Assembly (NCBI GenBank): GCA_914767715.1
Contig: OU612072.1
Coordinates: 6,944,001 to 7,008,000, forward strand
Reading direction: 5' to 3'
Length of the DNA: 64,000 nucleotides
DNA from: Membranipora membranacea
Taxonomy: Eukaryota > Bryozoa > Gymnolaemata > Cheilostomatida > Membraniporidae
Shown here: piece by piece, positions 23,901-36,279 of the stretch
Position numbering within the stretch: the stretch's first letter is position 1
Layout: each line of letters starts with the position of its first letter
Notes under the pieces: generated by a model
Databases searched by the model: none
What the model was told of the DNA's origin: nothing
The model's input: the letters and a program-made list of their open reading frames with translations, nothing else
Position numbers and translations under genes: made by a program

Positions 23901-26900
23901 TGTGGCTATTGGTTACCTGTGAATTCAGGAATGTGTGCTATCTCAAAGGCATCCTTTGTTTTGATGAAACAGTGGATGCTAATCAAACTGAATTGAATGC
24001 ATAAATTATACACATGGGTGCATAGCAGCTGAACTAATGAATGGCCTCTGACTCCTCTCTATTTCAGCTTTACTACAATAATGAAACTCAAGTCCACCAG
24101 CTGCCAACTAGCTAGTGTCCAGCGGGCCTTGACATTGCCGCCCCATTTTACAAGGGGGTGATTGAGTTAGGATTAGTGGTTAGGAATTTGGGAACTGCTC
24201 TCCTGATAAAACACTTTGCTATTTCACTGGCTTTGATCAAAAATAATAATCAGTGGCTGCTGCAATTGATGCAGAGGCGTTGAAGATTTTTGGAAATTTG
24301 GAATGTTGTGCGTAGCTGTTGAAAGCCAGTTTGCCGATCATGTGCGAATACAGCCTGCCAAAAATCTCAAAGTGTTTTGAACTGATAATGACTTGTTTCA
24401 TTCATGGGAACTGGTGTCTAAACTCTGCATAGTTCAGCTGCATGTCAATGCAAGCGTGACAAAACTCTGATGAGCAACAAAACTCTTAATCCAAATGTGC
24501 CAAAAAATTTGACAAACTCGTTTTGTCATTTTAGTCTGCTGGCATTCATTCTACATTGAAGGAATCTTTTTTTGACCATGGTCGGAAGAGTAATGTTATA
24601 AATCACGATTCTAAATATTCATGACATATTTTGTACAAGGAGTGGGTCTAATAGGGTTTCAGTGAAGAGTGGAATGTCATAGACACTAACCAGACATGAA
24701 AATTATCACATCGAACACTCTCATATATAGGCCACCCACCTGTCAACAAGTTTTTATGATTTTTGCAAAGTCTAATGTGTCTCCATCTATTTCTCTCCTA
24801 TCTTATATGCATAGAGTGGCTGGTAGCACCTAACCATTGATCCTTTATTCTTTATTATATCTATGTGTATATAAAAGAGAACTCGAAGTTGCTTGTGTAT
24901 CTGAGCGGTTATTTATATTTTCTGGGTTTTATTACAGATCAGACGCCGACCGACAGTATTATTTCCTGCAGCTGAAGGAGAATTTCCTCCGCTACGGATT
25001 CAACCAGCCAGATGACAGGTGTTTCCTACTTGCCAGCTATGCCATACACTCCGACTCTGTGTCATGGAAAAGCTTTGACCCAAGAGAATACTTCCCAGCT
25101 TGGGTAAGCAAAGATCAAAGACTGCCTGATTGGTTAGGGATTTTTAGAATGCAAGAAACAACAAATAATAAAGATTCATTTATCAAATAACTTATAAAGA
25201 AGTAGTTTTATAAAAAAGAAACATTGGGGATTAACAGCTCTACTGAGGTATATATATTATGTATTCCGTATCAGTGAATAGCCTCATGGAATCAGTACCC
25301 CCTATTCGGAATCGCCTCCTCATGTATCATCACAGAGTATAGACTAAAGGCTTGTTTAGGAGGTTTAGGCGATTCCGAATTACCCGTATAGACTAGTACA
25401 GATCATAAATAAATTAGAAATTGCCTTCCCCTGGTTAACTCTTGATGGAGTATAGATGGATTGTGAACCTGCTCCAGTCCAACAGTGGCGGTCTGAGAGT
25501 GCTGGTAGTTGTTGTAGTTTTAGTTCTTGCATGGTAACTTGTTAGTCAAAAAATCACACCCCTTCCCCTTCCCAGCCAGTAGATTTTTAAAAGTTTAGAT
25601 ATCAGTATACAACAATACCATGCCATCGGTGCTTCATGACACAGATTTAGTCAAATAACTCTGTGGAATTCCTTGGCCTCCCAGACTTCTGCTGTGACGG
25701 CAAACACTCAAACCCATTCTTTCTTCCCCAAAACTAAAGCAATTTTTTTCTGCCTGGGTGGCCAGGAGATTGATCACGATGTAATCGCATTGATCATATG
25801 TGGATTGTTCTGATGGATTTGTACTTTCTCCACAATCTATGCTGTGTTTGTGAATTTTGTCTGATGCATTCTTAAGTACACTGGGTTAGGTCGAGCAGGA
25901 AAATACTTTGATATTCACTAGTTTAAAGTTGAAGAGGGATAGGCGCAAAGGCTGACAGGTCCTTTTTTGCCTCCAATACCAGTAGCCAGCCAGCCTTGCT
26001 TCATTCTCTGCAAAATTACGACAGTCTTCGATGCAACAATATGCAGACACTGAGCTGTTGTGAGTCAAGTGAGTTTGGCAAGTGGCTAATCCGATTCCTG
26101 TGGTATAAATTGTAATAGTGGAATGAATTATAGTTTGTAGCCGACATTTTGTGGTGGTATCCTCGAGGGTTCAGTGACAAATGGGTGGGTGAGTGTCGAT
26201 CTAACAGAGACCTGTAGTATATGTGTGGTTTGTCAGTGGCAGTGTGAATTGTAATTTCCGTCGGCATTTTTTTCTATGACATCTTTTCCCATTTTACTTG
26301 TTTGTTTGTTTGCGGATGTGGTGGCTACCTATTTTTATTGTGATTTGTTATTTATATCAAGCAGGTTTAGACAGACCATAGCAGTTGTTTGTGTCCGTTC
26401 TACATTAAGGAATTTTCTCTATTTTTTGATAGGTATTGAAGAGGTATGGGACGCTGTTCGTGAGAAAGCACATGCCTACAATACGTCCAGACAGGATATC
26501 ACCTGTACAGGCGATGACGACTTACATCTCGGAGCTGTCGAGCCCCATACCATACGTGTACAACATGAGGCTGTACAGAGTCCAAAGCTGTAAACACAAA
26601 CCCACTAATAATGTCAGAGTCGGGGTCAGCCCAGAGGGACTCGAGGTTTATGAGGTAGGTGACGTACCAACATCTGCAAAAATTTGTTCTATTCTCGTAA
26701 TTTTGTCAACGTAATTCTTTCTCGATAGCTGATTTTGTAAAACGTTCTCATCCATTGAAAGTCATGCCAATGAAGTAAAAAAAAAAGAAAAACGTGACAA
26801 ATTGCAATGGTTGACACGAAAACTTGACACGTATAAAACTTGGTATACCTTGTGGTATGAAATTGAACAGGAAATATTTGTCAGTATGTATCAAATTTTG

Positions 26901-29900
26901 ATCACTTTTTTAATCAAAATAATGTTGTGGTGTGATGTAACAAGAGTGGCAAGACAATGAATATCTCTGTTGTTCACACACCCGTGAACATATCTATCTG
27001 AAGGAGCTGGGATTTATGATGTAATTTATCACTCCAACCAGGATTAATCCCAATTTTCATCACTGCTTTTTATAATTACTCAATCAGACGACATTTTGGA
27101 GATTATTATGCATTCAATCTAACTATATGTCTTTTCACCTTTTAATGCAAGTGTTACAAATTAGAAAAATGATTTACATATCATTACGTCTGAAGAATGT
27201 TGGTTAACTTTATTATTTCAGGTGGATGGAAGCGGTTACCTGAATTTCCTAAACAGTTACCACTGGGAAGCCATTCAAGAGATTTATGCAATGGTAAGAT
27301 ATTTTTTTATTCTCAACTACTGATGGAAAACATTCTTCGAAATGAAAACAGCAACAAATAAACTGTATCAAAAAAAACTTTCAATAAATATTTTTGCTTT
27401 CTGATATGTTCACAATTTACTTCTGGTAGTGGTTATAACCTGCTTATAATGATATAATCCCAATTATAATGCCGAAAGAGATAATCTTTAAATATAATCC
27501 AATGGGAAGAGAAAAACCCATGATTTCCCCATCATCGCAGAGATCAAACTGGTTTTTTCTCATAGATAACTCATTAGGAAATGTGTCAGACATTTCGGTG
27601 TAAGATTTTATTACTCCCTTACATTTGTAGAAAAAAAAGTTGAGTGTGTTAGTTAATGGCCGCCGGCTCGAGTTCTACACATACAGCGATGAATGGTGTC
27701 GGGAGCTGTGTGAGACAATCCAATCGGCTCGCCTGGTTTATTCTGGTGCACAGGCTACCCTCAGTCTTCCTCAAGAATTGATTGATCTTGGTAAGTGAAA
27801 AAGAATATTTTCACAATTCACGGAAAACAACCTGCTATAACTCAATGAAATTTTATGAGCAACCTTAAAACTCTTTTGTGTATGGTGGTATGGGAGGAGG
27901 GGGGGGCTGGATATCCTCCTCCAATGCACGCTAGTCTGAGCCATCAAAATCCTTTGTTACAATCTTTATTTACCCAATAAATGAATAAACCCAATTTAAA
28001 CCGAAATTTTGTCATTTTGATGAGAAGATTAATATTATGAAGTAGACAATTTCAGCCATTTATTTATGATATTACTTAGTAATTTGAAATTCCACGGGTC
28101 TTAAATTACTATGTTGAGACATTAAATGGTATAAATTGTTCATACATCTGTTACATGATGTAAATGGAAAAGCTCATCCTTTTGATTTTGTTCTTTTGGC
28201 AGGAGAGTGTGTTTGCGCAAGTGGAAAAAATTGCATTGCTTAGTGCTGATAGCTTGGCAAAATGATCACTTTTCACAAGTTGTTATTGCAAAATTGTCAA
28301 CATAATTTGTCAGAATTTAATCCATTTTGTAAATTCCTTCGATGCAACAGAATAATAACCCATGCCAACTATTTGGATACCCAGTGGAATTTCACAAAAC
28401 TCGTCAACTGATAGTTTAATTGGAATGTTAGACTTAGATTCATGAATGCCTTGTATATACATGCTCACACCCCCCCCCCCCACCCCTTTCTGACCAGAGT
28501 TTTTAAAGGTATCAGGTTTTAAGATTTGTTAGCCCTTGCTCCAATAACTCACACACAAAAGGCTGTGCGGGATTGACTGACTTTTGTGTAACTGACATTT
28601 ATGTTACACGTTAGAAGACATGTTCTTCTTGTATTTGGTTTCACATGATACCTCTTAAGCAACTTAGTTGTTGTTGTCATGAATATAATTCAACCAAAGC
28701 TGTTGCTCAAAATCAAAATCACACTTTCATTTGGTCCATTTTGTGAGTAACAGAATGCATCCAAGTCATAAAGAGATAGTAGAAGTTAGCCTAATGAATA
28801 CTAGGAATTTTTCCATCATAAATATCGTCAGCGTCATAATATCGTCAGCGTCATAATATCGTCAGCGTCATAATATCGTCAGCGTCATAATATCAGCGTC
28901 ATAATATCGTCAGCCTAGAGCTCAACCCAATATATTTTGTAAAGTTTTGTTTTGTGTATATTGAGACATTTTTTGAGACGTTCAAGTATTCCACATTTCA
29001 AAACGTCAAATGACTCACCATGTAAAAATTTTTTGGGTGTGAATTGCGTAAAAAATATGGCAGGCCTATGAAAAGAACAAATAAATAATTTATTTTATTT
29101 GTCACCATCGGAATTTTTTTCTTTCTTTGTCAAAAAATTTTGTTGCAAAATTGTGACCTAAGCAGTTTGTAATTTTTTGCACATGAGGTAGCAATGCCAA
29201 TCATCATTTTCCTTGTCGCGACCTTGTGTAATAATTGGATTATTCTCCTTGTGAGAGGCGAAATCAAATTTAAACCTTCTGCTCAACCTTTTGAAGAAAC
29301 TGGCGACCTGTTTTTTTGCCAATCTGGTTTATGGAATGAAAGTATTATGATTATTATATTTATCTATAAGCAGGCAGCACTATACGACGATTGATATGAG
29401 GATGTGGATGTGGTATATATTTAGCTCAAATCCATTTGACTGAATAAAGTTTTCCGCCTCGGTGTGTTAAATAGACTCCTGATCTCACTCAAGTATAATA
29501 TTAGTATTTGTTTTGTTTTGTAGACGGCACTGCCTTCAGAGAATCCTACATCTACAGCAATGAGCAGGATCTCGAGCTGGAGTGTGAGAAGAGCCTGCAA
29601 GGTACTCTCCCCTCATCATACAGATCTAAATCCACCACTGCGGCTCCTACCAGCCCTATATCTCCACCCCTGTCGACGAGCACGTCACACAGTGATATGG
29701 TGATGTCACCCTCCAGTCACTGTCGCTTCTCTATCATCAGTAATACCAGCTCCACTACAACCTCAGGCATCGTCAGTGACAGAACCTGCCTCAGTACGGA
29801 CGCCAGTCATGGTGAGCAATTTAATCTAACAACTAAAAGTAATAAACTCCCTCTTCCTCGGGAGAGGAAGCTCATTGCTAGAAGTATTTCATGATGATCT

Positions 29901-31499
29901 TTTCCAAACAGATATCTTAGAGCCTCAAGCCCCGCAACAAAAAAATTCTTAAAGATTGGTATATTGAGTTGTTTCACATTCCCCACACCTACTCACGAGA
30001 GATATTGTATAATATATCCTAAATTATTGAGCGCTTTCAGCGAAGAGTTGTGTACCGATTGAAAAGTGGAGATAATTCCATTGATTTTTTTATAACGACA
30101 AATTTCACTTAATTTTGCAGAGGATTTGATATCTTCAGCCACAAGACCATCAAGCTGTGATTCACTGCTGGATTCTACAGATGAGCTTCACACATACTAC
30201 CCATCAACTCGCCTGGTCACAGTTCAGCGAGCAATCAGCGAGCCAAGCAAAAAGTTTGAGCAACTCAAGTTCCACATTTCTCAACACCATCATCAGTCAT
30301 CAAAGAAGAAGTGTCTACCACGTCGCGCACTGTCAGACGAGACCATTGATGAGCATGACTATGAGAATGTTGCCATTATCAGACAGGTGCTTGGAATGAA
30401 GCCGCCTCACAGCCACAAGAAGAAACCTACACAGTTATCAGTCAGCCGAAGTTCTGACAAACTATCTACGAGCGTTGGCTCTATGAACTCAAATAGCAGC
30501 CAGATCCAAGGCTATAATAGAAGCAGTAGCCGAAAGTTTAGCATTGGTTCCAGTCATAACAGTACTACCAGTTCACCTGTCTCAAATCACAGATATAGCC
30601 TTGTTTCTCAGTCACCCAGTATGGAGCAATTGCTTCTAGACTACACCCCTCCTCCAAGTTATAGTGAAGCACATGCTAGGCAAGGCCAACTCATACTATC
30701 CACCAGTCGCCAAGTCAGTCAGGATTCAAACTGCAGTAGCCTAAGTAACGTACAGCACAGTACACCCATACAGGCCGGGACGAGAGGGTCCACCCCCAGC
30801 CAGCAAAGAAGAGAAATATATAAACAGAGAAGGGAGTCGCAGCAAAAGAAACAGTACCACTCACAGGTAATAAATCATAAAATACTGCATAGGAACATTA
30901 CAGTAACAGAATGTGATGTATATAACTTGGCGAGTTAACCTGTCCAATACCTTGTGTAGAAATTTGTTGACGCGAGTATTATATTGGCCAATGTGTTGAC
31001 TCTGAGTGTTAATCCTATGCAGTCAAACCATTATTTCTGATCCCTCAACTTAGATCATTGTTAACTTTTCTGGATAATAGGATATTACTGCAAACCCCAC
31101 ATGAGATTGTCATATAAGTCGTCGAGGTTTAATCCTATCATCATTCTTGATTGAATTGTTTCTGCTCTTTACTAGGATGCTCTTGATGAACAAAGAAGAC
31201 CTCAAACAAGTGCAACTGCCACAAACAACAACAACGCAGTCTGCTGCAAATGCAGAGAACTTTCTCATCCTGAAATTGACCGACTACGCAATGAAGTGGA
31301 GAGGGACCTTATATCCCTACCACCAATGATAGCTGCTCTTTGCAAAGACAAACAGCTAATACAATCAACCCATCAGTGTACTTGTAACAAACCCCCTATA
31401 TCTCCTCGGCCAATCAGCTGGCATTGTGGAGAAACACAACAACCAGTATTCAGTTTTCCAAACTCAAACAAGTTGGATACAGCGCAAGCTTGCCATTGA
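17959..31499 (+). CDS. FERM-domain protein of the FRMD6 (Willin)/FRMD4/Expanded group
   Basis: Eleven exons: 17959-18051, 19375-19465, 20636-20703, 23146-23219, 24938-25103, 26433-26654, 27222-27293, 27631-27790, 29524-29811, 30121-30866, 31176-31499. All junctions are GT-AG and phases match; the product is 767 residues. Residues about 14-315 form a FERM domain: ubiquitin-like lobe (TLTVFLLNKSKLVIPIE), a middle lobe with FLQLKENFLRYGF and LLASYA, and a PH-like lobe with VGVSPEGLEVYE and SARLVY. The pieces EYFPAWVLKR and RKHMP, and RESYIYSNEQDL just after the FERM domain, point to FRMD6/FRMD4. The rest is Ser-rich and probably disordered. PPSY at residues 589-592 is a WW-binding motif, RAISEP near 451 could bind 14-3-3, and the C-terminus has Cys pairs (CCKC, CTC). 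Family members are cortical adaptors, some in Hippo signalling; that role is inferred. The start is the first ATG of exon 1. Confidence 0.85.
19861..19960. mobile_element. ~100-bp MITE, family P2 copy 1 (intron of the FERM gene)
   Basis: Inverted arms about 40 bp long: left GCCTGCGTTCCAGTTGCTCCC-like, right GGGAAGCAACTTGGAATGC followed by AGGC, with outer parts ATCAAGTGT and CCAAACTTG. Two further copies with the same arms lie at 41531-41636 and 57862-57965. It sits between two related direct repeats (about 19800-19855 and 20025-20085) in intron 2. Confidence 0.7.
25304..25380. repeat. Hairpin with 14-bp perfect arms in intron 5 of the FERM gene
   Basis: ATTCGGAATCGCCT at 25304-25317 is the exact complement of AGGCGATTCCGAAT at 25367-25380; complementarity continues imperfectly inward (CCTCCT against AGGAGG) and outward (CCCC-rich against ACCC). 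Confidence 0.6.
28822..28913. repeat. 17-bp tandem repeat, about five copies
   Basis: Unit ATATCGTCAGCGTCATA repeated head to tail, with one shortened copy near 28888. It lies in intron 8 of the FERM gene. Confidence 0.85.
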
Positions 31500-33240
31500 C
31501 AGACTTCCAAATACCATGAAAATTTTGTGCCTCTTTTGTTCTCTTTTTTTGTTATCACATACAAATGACATTTACCTTATTTAGCCATCTCCGGAATGGA
31601 GACAATAGCACTAATATAGATTCATCGTATTGGTAAAATTCTAATTGCTCAACTTATTATTATGTTCATATAACACCGGTGTTAACATTCAGTATGGGAC
31701 GGGCCTATTTGTTTTAGCGAGGCATTTGTGAGGTCTAGATTGATACGTTATTTCACAAATAGCCTTCGTCTCCCCCACCCCCTCATGTGATATAGGTATT
31801 AGATATGGCATCAATGAAATCTACAAATATTGTAGCTGAGCCCATCATTGCATAATAATCATAACTTCACTAACAGCAATCATTTTCTTCAATGCCAAAT
31901 AACAAAGTTATCATTATATTTATGACACTGTAGCCCATATGCTCAAAAGTATTATTCTTTGCCAATAAATCATACCTACCTACCTACTTTTAGAAGACTA
32001 ACAAATATTCTGAGTTTTTTTTGTCATGTACATACCATAAGTATTATTGTGCAGTTTTTATAACCCCCAGTTAGTCAATTTAGTCTTCATAAGGTGCTAC
32101 TATATGTGGCTTCTAGGATGAGCTGTCATCCTTTTTTTTCTAACATTTAATATTATTGTACATTGTAAGATGCATCATAACACACGTTGTACTGTACTAG
32201 GTTTATTTTATCTGAGCAAATAAATCTTTACATTACAGGCAATATAGAAAATCTTGAAGTTTATTTGTTATGCTAATGTTATGGAAGACGTCATGTTGTG
32301 TCTAGTGCTGTCCCGATAGTTATTTGGAATTCTTTTAGCTGATTATTATGTAGACCTCAGCCCAAACACTCTTTTGGGTCATGCAGTGTTTCCTTCCAGT
32401 GGACTATAAAGAATGCCATTATTTACCATAAATAAATGATTAATGAGTTTGAAAGTGGACAAGTTTTAGTTTTCAAAACATAATGATATTGTAACAAGCA
32501 AAGAGAGTATATTCAAAAAATCCCTTCTGTTCTTCTATACTGCATTCACTGCCACGTACATTGTAACATGAATTTAGGTATTTGCCAACATTTTATGAGA
32601 ATGTTAATAATGAGAGAGATAAAAAATTCACAATTATTGTCTCCTCATTGACATTAATAGCGCAACTCTGTAGTCATTGACTTTGCAAGGTAGTATCAGC
32701 ATGGAATTTCTGATTTGTTATGGTGAATGAATTTTGTGTTTGATTAATCGGACTGTAATTTGGAGTTGTTCACTCCTTGTCTCAAATCCCAAATAATAAA
32801 ATATCCTCCAATTTTCTGTTTTAGAATCCGCGATATGTATGGTTCAAGTAGTGCAAATGCAATGGTAGCAGATCTGGACTTATAATTGCTGATAATTCGG
32901 TTATTAAAGAGAGACTTCAAAAACACAACTGAACTGTTGATCAATAATACCTCAGCGGTAAGTAGAGCTACTATCGTACAATGTGCGCTAGCCTCAACTA
33001 CTGAGCACTGGTTTAGATTTGAGTTTGGTGCAATTCTCGGTGGAATTGCTCAAGGATTTATTTTAAACAATAATAACAAAATATAAATATGGTTCTATTC
33101 GTCAGGCAATAAATCAATCAATAATTTTACAATAATATCTTAGCATTTATCATTTAGTCATAAAAATACATAAACATTCAAAATCTTTATAATAAGATCT
33201 TACCCTTGGTGCAGATGACCTCGAATTCCGTGTGATATTC
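31500..33240. other. 3' untranslated region of the FERM gene, then non-coding DNA
   Basis: Two AATAAA signals (31964-31969 and 32219-32224) lie downstream of the FERM stop codon and are plausible cleavage points. Nothing coding is recognised in the remainder. Confidence 0.5.
31964..31969 (+). terminator. Candidate polyadenylation signal of the FERM gene
   Basis: AATAAA 465 bp past the stop codon; a second one is at 32219-32224. Choice between them is not possible from sequence. Confidence 0.45.
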
Positions 33241-33279
33241 AGTGTGATATCTCTGTGTATTGAAACTATGTTAGACTTG

Positions 33280-33630
33280 GTTCCTCGCTGTGAGTCGCGG
33301 TATATGTATCTCTTTATATCTAAGCTATGTTAGACTAAGTTCCTCGCTGTGAATCGCGGTATTTGTATCTAAGCTATGTTAGACTGATTTCCTCGCTGTG
33401 AATCGCGGTATTTGTATCTAGGCTATGTTAGACTGATTTCCTCGCTGTGAATCGCGGTATTTGTATCTAGGCTATGTTAGACTAGGTTCCTCGCTGTGAA
33501 TCGCGGTATTTGTATCTAGGCTATGTTAGACTAGGTTCCTCGCTGTGAATCGCGGTATATGTATCTCTTTATATCTAAGCTATGTTAGACTAAGTTCCTC
33601 GCTGTGAATCGCGGTATTTGTATCTCTGTA
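33280..33630. repeat. Minisatellite, 49-bp unit, seven copies
   Basis: The unit begins TTCCTCGCTGTGAATCGCGG and continues with TATTTGTATCTAGGCTATG and TTAGACTAGG. Units are nearly identical; the first and sixth have a 10-12-bp insertion (CTCTTTATAT). Confidence 0.9.
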
Positions 33631-33694
33631 TATCTTGCCAAAAGCTCTGTTGGCTGAATGTGTCTAAAGTTTTTAGACAATTTTCCTCTCTGTA

Positions 33695-34195
33695 GATGTG
33701 CCTCCTTGGGCTGACTGAATCAGATAATTCTCTGATTAAATCTGTAATGCTGTACGTCGTTAACCCGCTCTCTGGCGCTGACTGAATTGTTGTCTTCTTG
33801 GTTGAAGAATAGGCCTCCTTGGGCTGAGTAAATCAGATAGTTATCTGATTAAACGTGTAATGCCGTATGTCGTGAACCCGCTCTCTGGCGCTGACTGAAT
33901 TTGTTATCTTCTTGTTGAAGAATAGGCCTCCTTGGGCTGAGTGAATCAGATAGTTATCTGATTAGATGTGTAACGCAGTATGTCGTGAACCCGCCTCCTG
34001 GCGCTGACTGAATTTGTTATCTTCTTGTTGAAGAATAGGCCTCCTTGGGCTGAGTGAATCAGATAGTTATCTGATTAGATGTGTAACGCAGTATGTCGTG
34101 AACCCGCCTCCTGGCGCTGACTGAATCAGATAATTCTCTGATTAAATGTGTAATGCTGTATGTCGTGAACCCGCCTCCTGGCGCTGACTGAATTT
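33695..34195. repeat. Minisatellite, ~113-bp unit, four full copies and a part
   Basis: The unit runs from GCCTCCTTGGGCTGAGTG through TCGTGAACCCGC, TGGCGCTGACTGAAT and TTCTTGTTGAAGAATAG. Each unit has a small perfect hairpin, AATCAGATAGTTATCTGATT or a near variant. It follows the 49-bp array with a ~60-bp gap. Confidence 0.9.
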
Positions 34196-34429
34196 GCAAG
34201 TGTCCATCAGGCTTTTATAGTGCTGGTTTGCTGTCCTGTTATTGTGCAACGTTTGCATTTACAGGTGTAAAGGTGTTTACCTTGTTGTTGGTTTTAGCCT
34301 CAATTTCGTCATTACTCTCTTTTGATTTGCGTGTTTTGTCAGTTTTAATTATCTAGCTGTCAAAACATGGTTAGTCTGTCCTTTGCTTGACCTTCCCTCA
34401 TTTTTGTTTTGGTTATTTTTAGGTAATTT

Positions 34430-34640
34430 ATGGTGTCAAGTGCACCTGTTTATCCATGGTGTAATCTGTTGGTTTTCCTGATTTTGCAATCTTTCCAGGG
34501 TTGTTTTGAAGATCTTTAGTGACTTCTATTGCTCTGTTATTTTCAAAATAGCTTATGGTGTCAACTGCACTTGTTTTCTATGGTGCAATATATTGGTTTT
34601 CTAATTTCGCAATCTTTCCAGGGTTGATTCACGTGCCCAA
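34430..34640. repeat. Two direct copies of a ~122-bp segment
   Basis: TATGGTGTCAA(G/C)TGCAC...TTGCAATCTTTCCAGGGTTG appears at about 34431 and 34553. A related piece (GGTTGTTGCACGTGCCCAGA) follows near 34717 and echoes GATTCACGTGCCCAAAGA near 34626. Confidence 0.7.
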
Positions 34641-34769
34641 AGATCTCGTGACTCTGTGGTTATTTTGAAGATGTTTTGTGACTTCTGTTGTTTTCCCGTT
34701 GTTTGATTCTCCACGGGTTGTTGCACGTGCCCAGATTTCTCATGGCCCTGTGATTATGTTTTGTTATAT

Positions 34770-36279
34770 TTCAACACGCCCTCAGTGCACCATTCCCTCT
34801 ATTTACTACAATATTACTATTTTCTATTACCATATAGCCTGTGTCTAGATAAATCTCAATAATGATAACATATGATGTTTAAGCCTAAACTACCCGTCAC
34901 CATGCACAGAATGCCTAAGTATGTATCCGTTGGGTCTCAGTTTAAGCTCTTAGTAATAATTGAATTTAAACTAACTTTACTTTGTTTTGTTTTACAGATT
35001 ATGTGGGGTTAATGATGATTTCCTGTCTGCACCGCATGCTGGGTTAAATCTCAATGCATACTCTACTACACTATTGCCCTGATTCGATTTCATATCTGTA
35101 ACTCTAAAGTCCTTGGTTCTCCTATCATCAATTCGAAGTCAGCGCCCAAGCAGCAAGCTCTCACAACAAGCAGGTCAAGCCTATAATAATCACGCCGAAA
35201 CAGATCACCATAGCTATTCAAATTGACAACGTGTGGATGACAATGGAACTTATGAGAAAAAAAATATAATCAGAAACCAGTGCAATTTGTGTTATAATGT
35301 CTGGTGACCTAGAGTTCACCCTTAGTCTTAGCTTTTGACTTTTGTAAGCTCATTGTTTTTCTCCGCTTTTAGAAACCAATCACCGATAATAGGTGCAGAG
35401 GTAATTATTTTTGACAGGTGTCATATTTTATGGGAGTTCTAATCCAGCTTATGAGTGGTTATCAATTTTTGTGGTTGCGGTCCAGGGTCTGGTTTATGAA
35501 ATGTGTTGGTTGAATATTAACACGTTATTCACTGCACTGTGTCTTTATATGATATGTGATTGACCTTTAGTTTTGTACTGTCGCACTTAATAATAAATCA
35601 TTTGAGAATAAGGATACTTCAATACCATGTTGTGTAAGTGATCGTTGCACATTCGGAAGAAAATATGGTTGCTCTTATACACTAAGGTAATTATAAAACA
35701 TGATGTCCTTCATGATGATTACATAAGAAAATGTCATCTGACAGTAGCATACAAAACACATTGTATGGGTCAGAAAAGCATATCATAGGGGGAATACAAA
35801 ATCAAACACCCAGATCATTGATGCACAACAGATCAGTATAAAAATCCTTTTTCTAGAAGTACAATGGCTAAGAGTAATTGCGGTAGGAACCACAGTCTAA
35901 GTACTCCAACTTAATCCACTTTAAGACGACTTACATTTAGTTATTTCAGGCATTTGCATATTTTTCCGCCTTCTCTAGAGTGTAAGCCTTATTAATAAGT
36001 TTAGCCGTAATTTTCCTCTTGTGTATTTGTCCCCATTCAGAGAAGTTTCTGCTCTATTGGGAAGCCACAACTTCATTATATTGATATATTATTGATTCCT
36101 GTTTGCAAATATTTAATCAGGACTTCAGCTTAGAAAAAAGGGTAGGGGATTTTAAAATAATCCCATGAGGGGGGGGGGGTGGAGACAACGCCGGTTGTTG
36201 TGCTGTCAGTTTCTCCATTGGGGCATTTTCTTAAGCTGATTCTGACATACGTTATATACATTACTTAATTATAGTTTTA
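34770..36279. other. Non-coding stretch without a gene
   Basis: No coding exons or RNA genes recognised. A run of ten G is near 36170. Confidence 0.45.

Noticed and set aside
24837-25190. 117-codon frame around FERM exon 5 read as a separate gene
   Set aside because: Only 24938-25103 has coding character; the ends run through an acceptor (TTACAG) and a donor (GTAAGC) into intron DNA.
26276-26593. Open frame overlapping FERM exon 6 in another frame
   Set aside because: The correct exon frame (with GVSPEGLEVYE) is fixed by phase on both sides; this frame only shadows it.
33280-34195. Regular repeats that might suggest a CRISPR array
   Set aside because: Units abut each other without unique spacers of constant length, unit sizes differ (49 and ~113 bp), and the context is an intron-rich animal genome.
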